Positions 10,392 through 20,384 of a stretch of 64,000 bases of DNA are shown in pieces. Position numbers and translations under genes: made by a program. The stretch is from Tenrec ecaudatus (taxonomy: Eukaryota > Chordata > Mammalia > Afrosoricida > Tenrecidae): the NCBI RefSeq assembly GCF_050624435.1, contig NC_134542.1, forward strand, positions 112,699,677-112,763,676, written 5' to 3'. Below the pieces are notes generated by a model. The model saw only the letters and a program-made list of their open reading frames with translations. It ran no database searches and had not been told where the DNA came from. Position 1 is the stretch's first letter; every line of letters begins with the position of its first letter.

Positions 10392-13135
10392 TCTTGTTAG
10401 GTGCCCTTGAGTTAGTTCTTACCCATAGCGACCCTGTGCACCACCGAATGAAACATTGTCTGGATTCTCACTGTTGTACCTATGCTTGACCCCATTGTTG
10501 CAGCCTCGTTCTTTTTAAAAAGCAAAGCAAAACAAAAACCAAGCTTTTCATCCATGTATAAATTCCACAGGAGCCCAATGAAAGGTTCAGGAAAACCAAT
10601 TTTCAAGGTTATCCATAGTTTGCTATGATCCACGTAGTCAAATGTCTTGGCACAGTCAATAAATCACAAATAAACATCTTTATAATGTCTCTGCTTTGAA
10701 CCAAGATCCATATGACACCAGCAACGATATTCTTTGTTCCAAGTCCTTTTCTGAATCAGGCCTGATCCTAGGGTGGCTCTCTGCCAATGTACTGCTGTAA
10801 TCACTCCTGAGTGATATGCAGCAAAAATTTTACTTGCACGTGATATCAATTATATTGTTCTATTGTCTGAGCATTCTGTTGGCTCACCTTTCTGTAGAAT
10901 GGGTATGAATATGGACCTCTTCCAGTCACTTGGTCAAGTAACTGTCTTTCAAATATCCCGGCGTAGAAGAGTGTTTCCAGTGTTTCATCAGCCTGCGCAA
11001 TAGTTCAGTTGTTTCTCATCAATGTCTGGAGCCTTGTTTTTGGCTAGTGTCTTCTGGGTTGCTTGACCTTCTTCATTCAGTAGCATTGGCTCTTGCTCAC
11101 CGGCTACTTCCTGAAACGGTGGCCTGTCGGCTAGTTCTTTTCGGCAGAGTGACTCTCTGTGTTATACCCATCTTCTTTTGATGCTCTTGCATGTTCAATA
11201 TTTAGCTTATAGAACCTTTCAGTTTTTCAACTTAAGGCTTGAATTTTCTTCAATTCTTTCAGTTTAAGATGTATTGAGAATTTTCTTCCCTTTTGGTTTT
11301 CCAACTCAAAGCTTGAGCACATTTCATTTTGATATTTGACTTGTCTTCTCCAGCTGCCCTTTGAAATTTTCAGTGTAGCTCTCTGTCTTCATCATTTCCT
11401 CCATTTGCCTTAGTTACTCTCTGATCAAGGGCAAGTTTAAGTCTCTTCTGATATCTATTTGACCTATTCTTTCTTCCTTCTCTTTTAAAAGGCCTTTTGC
11501 TTTCTTCATGAATGATGCTCTGGATGCCCTCCAACACCTCATTAGGTCTTCCATCATTAGTGTTCAATGTGTCAAATCTGCTCTTGAGATAGTCTCTGAA
11601 TTTAAGTGGGATAGACGGAAGTTTACGTTTTGGCTCTAAAAAAGGATATCTTTAATTATTTCAGCTTTAACCCAAACTTGCATACGAGCAATTTATAATC
11701 TGTTTTGCAGTCAGCCACTGGCCTGGATTTTGCTGCTTATATTGAAATTCTCCAGTCTCTTCTCATAGATACAGTAAATTTGATTTCTGTAAATTCCTTC
11801 TGTAAAAGACCTATGTATATAGTTGCTGCTTGTGTTGTTGAAAAAAGGCATTTGCTATGAACAAATCATTGGTCTTGCAAAGTTGTATCATGCCATCTCT
11901 AGCTTCATTTCTCTCCATGTTTTCCAACTACTATTCCTTCCCCTTTCTTTCCAGCTTTTGTATTCCAATCACCAGTAATCAGTAATGCACCTTAATTACA
12001 TGTTTGATCAATTTTTAGCGACAGTATTGGTAGAATTCGTTACCTTCTTCATCACTTGCTCTTGTAGTTGGTTAATAAATTTGAATAATAGTTATATTGA
12101 TTGAATCTCCTTGAAAGCAGATAGGTACAATACTATTGCAGACAGTATTGTCCTTCAAGATAGATTTTGCAGTGTCCTTTTTTTTAACCACAAATGCTAA
12201 CACTGTTCTTCTCTATTATGGAATTCCCAGCATTGTAAAACAGGATTTTCTGAATCACGGATGCTGATCTTTATGCACTCTATTTCAGTTTTGATGACTT
12301 CCAATTTTCCTAGATTCATACTCTGCACATTGTACATTCTGAATATTAGAAGAGTTTTGCAGCTCTTTCTCTTTACCTAGAATCATGCCCCATCAGCAAA
12401 TGAAGATTCCGTAAGATTCCACTCCCTCAAAAGCAGACAGCCGAGTCTTCGTAAGCAATGCAGGCAGTCGGGCCACAGGCAGCAAACAGCAGGGCGGGTC
12501 GCCAACAGTCAGCAAGACCACAGGATCTGACAGTCCCAAACTCAAGCAATATATACATCAGCAGTGTGGCAAAGCAGTTCTCAAAGGAACCTCAAGCTTT
12601 AGTGACATGATCCACAGGTTGGCAGTCCCACAGGTAGTGTAGCTCATGAGTTGAGCAGAGAAATAGCAGCCACACGCTGCTCCCATCACCCGAGAGCAAG
12701 AGAGAGAGAAGTGGGGCTTGCTGAGCCATTTAATCTCTTTGCCCTCCAATCAAATTGCAACCTTATTAATCCCACATGTTCCTATTGGCCAGATTGGCAC
12801 AATAAGCCTACCTATCACAACCATGGTCAACTCTACCCTGAGAAAGCAGCTTCCTCTTAGCTTCAGGCATGATCTCCGACAAGGTTCTGCTTCCATTTAT
12901 TCGGACTCCAGAATCTGGCAACGTTTCAAAGCTATGCATAAAGTTTTCAGCAGCTATTTCCTCCAAAATGGGTAGTTGATCCCTCCTTTATGGTCTGCTG
13001 TTGGTGGGGAATCTACATGGAAACCTGCTCACTTTGGGTGACCCTGCCGGCATTTAAAATACTGGTGACATAGGGTCCAGCATCACAGCACATGCAAGTC
13101 ACCATGGTATGACAAACTGAAAAAGCAATGAGACA
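10392..13135 (-). mobile_element. RTE-type LINE, antisense, with 5' region
   Basis: Antisense copy running from the 3' tail ('cttgttaggtgcccttgag') through the RT N-terminal half, the linker, the endonuclease region (about 11600-12400) and the 5' region (to about 13135, 'gctccagcatcacagc'-type block). About 1 kb spanning the YADD region is missing near 10505, where the 3' tail abuts the RT N-terminal half across an A-rich joint. A family A LTR remnant interrupts it at 12432-12819. No intact frame. Confidence 0.8.
12432..12819 (-). mobile_element. LTR, family A, antisense, 5' side truncated
   Basis: Shares 'ccacaggcagcaaacagcag' with family A and ends 'ggcacaataagcctacctat' then CACA, as do the copies at 3658 and 26136. 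The first ~150 bases of the family are missing. It separates RTE 5'-region blocks that are contiguous elsewhere. Confidence 0.65.
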
Positions 13136-13774
13136 GCTACCTATAAATACTACTTATAATCATTGCATGACAATACTTCTTCATAATAAAATGATGGGTT
13201 ATGAGGGCTTGGCCAAATGATATAAAAGAAAGGTAAATCTCAGAAAACATTTCTTGAAATTTCTGCCCGGTATATTATCACGCAACATTCCATGGGATGT
13301 AGTAGAAGTTAAAGTGGCTTAGTCTTTTAAAAAGTGATTTTTATTAAACCTTTAAAAATATTCTGTAGGAAGTTATCTTGCACTCACAGGGGAAAAGAAG
13401 TTAATAAATCTGAATGACTCTCTTTTATCTATTTTTCCCCCATGAATGTTAACTACCTAGCTCCAAGTCTACTTGTATATCTACTAGGGTTTTCATGAGC
13501 ACCTCCTGAAAAAAGCAATTCCATCATTCTCATGCTAGCTTGTTTGTAACCTAGATTTTTGCTATTATATTTTATGTTTTACTTATCAGTGTTATGTAGA
13601 AATTTCATGAGTCAGATTTTCAGAAAACATATTATATACAGTACTCTATGGCAACGAAGATAATTCTTATTACTTATGGCTTTGATATAATATATTCATT
13701 CCTGTTTGAGTAAAAAAAAAAGTGGTGGAAATTTCACTTAAGTAGTAGAAAATACACACATAAGAAATTTTACT
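13136..13774. other. No feature seen
   Basis: AT-rich, no recognisable gene or repeat. Confidence 0.4.
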
Positions 13775-13905
13775 GCAGAGCTGATACAGAGGGCTCAAGT
13801 AAAAAAAAATGGTTAGAAAATGATGGCAACAAATGTGCTTGACACAATTGATGGATGGATGTATTTTGAAAAGAGCTGTATGAGCCCCCAATAAAATGAT
13901 TTTAA
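13775..13905 (+). mobile_element. L1 3' end fragment, sense
   Basis: Terminal ~130 bases of the window's L1 family, from 'gagctgatacagagggctca' to 'ccccaataaaatgat' with an A-rich tail. Extreme 5' truncation. Confidence 0.8.
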
Positions 13906-14342
13906 AAACGAAAAAGAAAGACATTTCCCACCATTAAAAATCTATACTACTGAACCACTACCAATGATGTAGTGTCTTTTAAAGGAGCTCTGACAATAAG
14001 TTATCTACAAGTTAACACCCTGCTTTCTAGGTTCCTGCAGTGGTCTGTCCTTCCTGTCTGCTACATTCACAATGTTGTGAGTTTTCGTTCAATATCTTAT
14101 TTCTGTGTACGAGTGGTTCCTGAACAAGATGACCTGGAGATGGCTGGACCTACTCCCAGAGTTCCTAATTCTATTGGTGTGTGCTGTTAGCGACTAGAAG
14201 TTGCATTTCTAACAAGATCTCAGGAGATGCTCCTACCTATTGGTCCAGGACCTATCTTGGAGAAATACTACTCAATTATATCACGAACTTCATGAGACGA
14301 GGGTTTGTGCCAATATACTCAGCATTCCTACACTAAAGAAAA
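13906..14342. other. No feature seen
   Basis: Unassigned; short ORFs without recognisable content. Confidence 0.4.
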
Positions 14343-14550
14343 TCCTGTTGCCATTGAGTCTATCCTGATTCCTCATGACCCCCATATGTTACTGATTAGA
14401 ACTGCTTTATAGGGAATAGTAGACTTTAATCTTTACAACAGCAGATTGTCAAGCCATTCTTCCACAGTCACACCGTGTGACTTTGAACCACTAACCTGTA
14501 GGTTAGTAATCGAGTCCAAATCATGTGTGCTGCATTGGGACATAATTCCT
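14343..14550 (-). mobile_element. AfroSINE, antisense, old
   Basis: Complement of an AfroSINE: 'tgccattgagtctatcctga' from its 3' end, 'taatctttacaacagcagat' from its body and 'aaccactaacctgtaggtta' from its tRNA-like head. Confidence 0.65.
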
Positions 14551-15427
14551 CCCCTGGTGCCTAGCACATCGTCATCACAAATAAATACCTTTTGATTACA
14601 AAGTCCTGGCTAAACCCTACCTCATTCTCAATGGAACATAGGAAATTTTCGTCCAATTCACTAAGAATATCTGCCAGTGAACGTAAAAAGATCACATTGA
14701 CTCAGGGCCCTCTGCCAGTGAAAAAGCAAAGGTATGTAGAGACACTTCCTGTAAAGGTTTTATTTTTATTTCTCCTGAATCACTACTTGCTGGCAATGAA
14801 ATAGGCATGACATGAAACTGATTGACTGTGGAGACAGCCCTTCAAGGTGCCTTGCACCAGCAAAGGCAACGGATGTCTTTTTTTACAGGGCCATCTGCTT
14901 TAGATTTTTTTTCAGCTGATCCCATAAAAGACTTACAGGAGACAAGGAGAGGATTAAATTTATCATCCACCAAAATCATTAATCTTCTCAGATAACGATT
15001 TTATCATTGTCAATGTACCATAAGACTTACTCAATATCAATACTGAATTACACCCTAAAGAAATAATGTTATCATATAGTTGTGATTTTGTAATTTTTTA
15101 ACACTGCTAACACTGATATCTGAAGGTAGGTTTTCTAAGACTAGATTTTGATGCAGAAAAGAACTATGATGCTAATGACTCATTCTTTTAATACATCTAT
15201 AATCCCCTTAAATTATCTACCACTCTGAAATGCTGACTTTTCTGGAGGGTTGCTAAGGAGAGGTGTTTTTCATTGATTTGCAAGTACTCAGTCCAACCTG
15301 GGGGAAACGTGAATATAGGAGGTACAGGAAAAAAATTACAAACCTGCTACAAATGATTCACCTACATCCCACGTTTGAATGCTCAAGAAAAGGAAAACAA
15401 TACACTACACAAACTGAAAAAAAAGAA
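14551..15427. other. No feature seen
   Basis: Unassigned AT-rich sequence. Confidence 0.4.
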
Positions 15428-15530
15428 TCACTTCTAATGAGTTGATTCTGACTCTCAGTGTCCCTACAGGACAGAGTAGAACTGCTCCGTGGAGTTCTGA
15501 GACTGTAGCTCTTTATTGGAGTGGAAAGAA
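15428..15530 (-). mobile_element. AfroSINE 3' half, antisense
   Basis: Holds 'cctacaggacagagtagaac' and 'gagactgtagctctttattg', the complement of the SINE body; the tRNA-like head is absent. Confidence 0.7.
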
Positions 15531-15774
15531 CTATTAGGAACAGGGGATTTATTTGGAAAACGAAAAACTGGGTAAGTAAACTCAGAATCTTTCCAGGAAT
15601 GTCAGTAGCAATAGTTGTGATACATACATAATTTATTTTATATTTTCAGAGTGATCTCAAAATGTGAAAATATACGCTTACAATGACTCAAATCAGTGAG
15701 GTGAGCAAGAGGTGTCAGCGAGAAGCTGAATTGCTTGTTTGGGGTTTTATGGTCAATAGCAGAGTAACAGTACA

Positions 15775-16095
15775 TTCTCAAGGGCAGTGATAGGGTAGGA
15801 CTCTTGCCTTTCATGTTGGAGACCTGGGTTGGATTTCTTGCCAATGCATCTTTATGCACAGTCTCCACTGCTCTGTCTGTGGATGCTGTGTGTTGCTACG
15901 ATACTGAATAGAATCAGCAAATTACCACGTTAAAATGGACCAGTAAGAAAGTCTGGGTAATCAATTTCTGAAACTCAGCCAGCGAGAGCCCTATGGATAG
16001 CAATGATTTTGCATGTAATATCACTGATTAGGGATATGGCAGAGTTTTGTTCTGTTGTGCATGGGGGCTCAATGAATTACGGGCGATTCCATGGT
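15775..16095 (+). mobile_element. SINE with tRNA-like head and RTE-derived tail
   Basis: A different SINE from the common AfroSINE. Its head 'gtaggactcttgcctttcat' and 'ggagacctgggttggatttc' is tRNA-like (B-box-type GGTTGGATT). Its 3' half ('gggatatggcagagttttgt' and 'tctgttgtgcatgggg') is the RTE 3' tail, the arrangement that lets RTE machinery mobilise a SINE. Moderately diverged. Confidence 0.75.
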
Positions 16096-16385
16096 GACAA
16101 ATAATGATTTTAAAAGTGTAGATGAAAGAGATTCCCCTAATGAGATTCTCTTTATAAATGAGGATAGCTTATCTGAGGAACCAATACATACCTGGAGAGC
16201 TCAACAATCACTTTAAAAAGATTTTAAAAGCATGTCATTTCATCTGAGTTGTTATTTCATGAAGAAATTTATCTGAGACAAGGGAAAGATTACAGATATT
16301 TCAATTAATATTTAATGTTTCTTGATCAAGTTGGCTACCATAATGTTAAAAATATCCTATGATTTCCTACAGCCTGTGGATCATT

Positions 16386-16722
16386 GTTATAGACTGAGTT
16401 GTGTTTGCCTTAAATATATAAGTCCTAACACCTGTGCCTATGATTAAAATCTCACTTGGGAAAGGGTTGTCTTTGTTATGGTAATTAGACATGATTAATG
16501 TAGAATGTGTCTTGTGCTAATCTCTTTTGAGATAGGAAAGAGATTAAACATGCAATCAAGTAAGGAGAGATGGGGAAATAGAGATATCAAGCCACGTGGA
16601 GATCATCCAGGAGAACTGACAGTGACAGAATTCTAGCCTCCTGGACCATGAGAAAATAAATTCCTGTTAAAGCTACACACTTGTGGTATTTCAGTTATAG
16701 CAGCCCTAGCTACCTAAGGCAA
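16386..16722 (+). mobile_element. MaLR-type LTR (MLT/MST-like), sense
   Basis: Opens TGTTATAGACTGAGTTGTGT and has the classic 3' layout: 'ctagcctcctggaccatgag', then AAAATAAATTCCTGTTAAAG with the AATAAA signal, then 'ttatagcagccctagctacc'. About 335 bases. Old, widely shared mammalian class III LTR. Confidence 0.75.
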
Positions 16723-17179
16723 TTATAATTTTGAAATGCAATCCAGGATTTGTTTAGAGAAATGTGAAAACTTAACATTTTCTTCTTCTTTAATATATAG
16801 TGCACTCGAAGAAAACAATTGCAAATGAAATGAGAGTCATTTGAAACTCTATATCAAGAGTATAAGAGATGATGGGAGCCTGTAGGGGCTTTGTTCATAC
16901 CCTTCATTATACCTTGAGACACTCTTCCGTAATCCAACCGCAAGGACATTTATTCTAGAAGGGATGTTACTCTAGTGGAAACTAATTACAGTGAAAACTC
17001 TGCCTACGAACGAAGAAAACTTTAGTGACCACTGCACAGAATTTCTAAGGAATGCTAGTAACATATATAGGGCCAATTTTGGTAGCTACTGAGTGAACTC
17101 AACTCACATTTTCAATCTAAATGACTCACTAAGTTTACATAGAATTCAATTTACAAAACCGCTCGTTGGTGTGTCACTG
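16723..17179. other. No feature seen
   Basis: Unassigned. Confidence 0.4.
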
Positions 17180-18010
17180 TTTCACATTTAAGCTCAGACT
17201 CCACCACTTGTCTGTCAGTTTGTCGTACTGTCGTAGCTTGTGTGTTGGTGTGATTCTGGAAACGATATCATTGGTTTATGCAGATGACACAGCTTTGCCG
17301 GCTGAAAGTGAGGAGGACTTGAACCACTTTTGATGAAGATCTCGGATTGGAACTTTCAGTGTGGATTAGAACTCTATGTAAAGAAGACCCAATCCTCACA
17401 ATTGAACCAAGAGGTAACAAAATGGTAAATGGAGAAAATATCGATGTTTTCAAGGATTTTGTTTTGTTAGGATCCACAGTCAATGTTCATAGAAGCAGCA
17501 GTCAAGAGATCAAAAGATGCATTGCATTGGGTAAATCTGCTGCACAAGTCCTCCGTAGAGTATCGAAAAGCAAGGATGATGGTTTGAGGACTAAGGTGTA
17601 CCTGATCCAAGCCATGTTATTTTCAATTGCCTCACATGCATGTAAAAGTTGAATATGGAATAAAGAAGGCGGTAGCAGAGTCGGTGCATTTGCACTGTGC
17701 TTCTGGAGACTGCTAAAAGGACAGACCTAGCTGTTCTGAAAGAAGTGAGGTCCAAGTGCCCCTTCGAGGCGAGGATGGCATGACTTTTCTTACATAAATC
17801 AAACCCATTGTCAGGAGAAGGGCATCATGTTTGGTAAAGCCGAAGGGGATTGGAGGAGAAGGAGGCTCTCAAGGAGATGGACAGACACAGTGGCTGCAGC
17901 AGTGGAATCAAGCACGGGAACAATTGTGAGGACAGCGCAGGACCAGGCAGTGTTTCATTCTGTTGTGCATACGTGTGCTATGGCTCAGAACTATCCCAAT
18001 GACATCTAAG
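17180..18010 (+). mobile_element. Internally deleted RTE LINE
   Basis: Starts with the RTE 5' region ('gtctgtcagtttgtcgtact', complement of the block at ~13110). Near 17270 it jumps directly into the RT domain at VYADDTALPAESEED (17276 onward), then continues to the family 3' end ('cagtgtttcattctgttgtg' near 17950). The endonuclease and the N-terminal RT half are missing. Both element ends are kept. One stretch (17347-17652) stays open for about 100 codons but the whole is broken. Confidence 0.75.
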
Positions 18011-18074
18011 AACACATTCAGACTCACCTCCTACCCAATTCCCCGGTATGTTACACTACTGAAAGGCAAGGGGT

Positions 18075-18600
18075 TAGAAGCCATTCGTGAATGCCAGAAA
18101 GATGCTTACTTGTGTTCCATGGACTATGAAAAGGCATTGCACTCTCTGGATCATAACAAACTATGGATAGCCTTGAGAAGAATGGGTATTGCAGGAAATT
18201 TCAGTCTGCTCATGCTGAAACTGTACATGGATCAATAGGCACTTGTGGAAATAGAACAAGGGAATCTGCATGTTTTAAATCAGGATACTTGCACATCATG
18301 GTTGTAAATTCTCACTATCTTTATTCAATCTGTAAGCTGAGCAAATAATCAGAGAATCTGGGTTATATGAAAAAGAACATGGCATCAGGATTGGAGGGAG
18401 GTTTCTGAATAACCCGAGATATGTAGATGTCATCATAGTGATTGCTGAAAATGAGGAGGACCTGAAGCACTTGCTGGTGAAGATCAAGGATTTTAACCTT
18501 CAGTATGTAAAAAATACTCAAATCCTCACCATTGGACCAATAGGAAACATCAGGATAAGTGGAGAAAAGATTGAAGTTACCAAGGATTTTATCCTGCTTG
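18075..18600 (+). mobile_element. RTE RT-domain fragment, sense
   Basis: Begins at the RT block containing 'YLCSMDYEKALHSLDHNK' and runs past the active-site region (degraded) to 'aaggattttatcctgcttgg'. Immediately beyond, the RTE orientation flips. Confidence 0.75.
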
Positions 18601-18877
18601 GATGACCTCATATGCACACAGCTTGCATATGCAGATGAATACACATCCAATGAATAAGTATAATGAAAGGATACAACCCTGAAGAACACCTTTCCAGATT
18701 TAAACCATGCAGTATTTCCTTGTTCTGTTCACACACTGCCACTTGATCCATGTATAAATTCTGCATGAGCACAATAAAGTGCTATGGAATTCTGATTTTT
18801 GTCAAGGTTATCCATACTTTGTTATGACCCACATAGTTGAACGCCTTGGCATAGTCAATCAAACACAGGAAAACCTA

Positions 18878-20302
18878 TGAGTGGGTACTTCCAAAAACTG
18901 GAATTGCACTGGGTGGAGTGGAGCTTTCATAGTGCACAGTTTTTCAACTAGGTCCGCATCAAGCCACTCTCTCTGAGTTAATTCACCCAGTGGCATCATC
19001 TGGGAAGTTTCTCCCTGGTCACTGTCGGGAACTGCTTGTCTCCCCACCCTGGATTTTAGCCATGAATCTACTCTCGCCATACAAGCTGCCCTGAGGTTTT
19101 TCTGCCCTTTGTTCCTTTCCCGACAGAGGGTGGCTGCCCTGACCCTTGCTAGGATTGGTGATCTTTCACTAGCAGCTGCTATGCTCATTGGCCAATACAT
19201 GTCTGATGGCATCTCCCCACAGGCTCACCAGGAATGCTTCATTACCATACTTACCTGTTTGATCAGTTGCCCGCCACCCCTTCCTTGTTTAAAGATGCAC
19301 GACTATTGGCTACCTCAGCTGTACTCTATTTTACATGTGACGTAATGGTGCCGGCCCCTCGCTGGCTATTTAAACCTCTGCTCTCAACTCAATAAAATGA
19401 GGCTTGATCAGATTCCTGTCTTGCCTCCATCTCTCCGCGCTCTTGACCATCTTCATTCCCAGTCCCTCTTTCAGGTCCACGTTGTAGATGTCCTGCTGGC
19501 CAGGACAGGTCACAGTGGTTTTTTGGTAAAAGAAGTTTTGCTCAAACCTTATTTCTTGTGATGGCCAATTTAAGAAAACAGCGTGCCACTGTGAAATTTT
19601 GTTTCCTGCTCAGGAGAAAATGCTGCAGAAACTGTTGTGATGTCAGACACAGCTTACAAGCACAGTGCTATGGGAAAACTCAAGCATGTGAGTGATTTTC
19701 TCATTTCAAAAAAGGTGAAATATCAATTGATGGCAAACCCTCTTCTGGATATTTGTCAACTTCTTGAACAGATGAACTGTCAACTCATAGTGCACTTGGA
19801 GTTCATTAGGTCAGGCTGTTAATCAAGGTCAGACTGTTAATCAAGCTTTAGATTTAGAGGTTCTGAAAAGATCGCATAACAGTGTGGGACAAAAGAGGCA
19901 TGATTTTTGGCAGACAGAAGACTGTTTATTCCACTACAACAATGCACCTGCTCATGCAGTCATTTCAGTGTGCCAGTTTTGGGCAAAAAACAGCATGGCT
20001 CTCTTGCTCCATACCCCTTACTCACCTGACCTTACTCTGTGCAACTTTTTTTTTTCTGCGAATGAAGAGGGCCATGAAAGGACAGCTATTTGATGACATA
20101 GAAAAGGTGAAGAAAAGAACAAGGGAGTCTGTCAGCCATCCAAACAGATGAGTTTGAAAAGTGTTTCCAAGAATGGAATAGCAGATTTGACAAATGTAGT
20201 AAGTGTAATGGAGAGTACGTTGGAGGTAATAAGGTGTAAAAAATTCAAATACATATCTTTGAAAAAATATTCTGGTTTTTTTTGGGGGGGCGGTACCCTT
20301 CA
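18878..20302 (+). mobile_element. Mariner transposon, inactive, with nested LTR
   Basis: A Tc1/mariner-family DNA transposon. The left inverted repeat is TGAGTGGGTACTTCC at 18878 and the right one is GGTACCCTTCA ending at 20302. A TA dinucleotide flanks each side (18876-18877 and 20303-20304). Without the LTR at 19023-19507 and its duplication it would be about 935 bases. The transposase C-terminal region is readable at 19884-20093: YNNAPAHA, then YSPDLTLCNFF. Mariner transposases use a D,D34D triad; the second and third aspartates are Asn here (NN for DN, CN for CD). Stops and frameshifts occur throughout. A related copy lies at 49245-50166. Confidence 0.85.
19023..19507 (+). mobile_element. 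Solo LTR of a class II-like endogenous retrovirus
   Basis: A 485-base LTR starting TGTCGGGAACTG and ending CCAGGACA, flanked by perfect GGTCAC repeats (19017-19022, 19508-19513). It has TATTTAAA at 19367-19374 and AATAAA at 19391-19396, giving a sense-strand U3-R-U5 layout. A 6-bp duplication is typical of betaretrovirus-like (ERVK/IAP-type) integrases. It lies inside the mariner, so it is younger. No internal viral genes remain, consistent with LTR-LTR recombination. Confidence 0.85.
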
Positions 20303-20384
20303 TATTGCTAGTATTCTTTGCTTTCAGTGAAGATCAATTTGACATCAGCAGTGATATCTCTTGTTTCGTGTCCTCTTCTGGGCA

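Larger units (their letters stand above)
18640..20380 (-). mobile_element. RTE fragment, antisense, split by a mariner
   Basis: Antisense RT-domain sequence at 18640-18877 ('cttggcatagtcaatcaaac') continues after the mariner at 20303-20380 ('attctttgctttcagtgaag', 'gatcaatttgacatcagcag'). These blocks are adjacent in other RTE copies, so the mariner inserted at a TA within it. Confidence 0.75.

Noticed and set aside
17347-17652. 101-codon frame as a gene
   Set aside because: It is RT C-terminal sequence of an internally deleted RTE.
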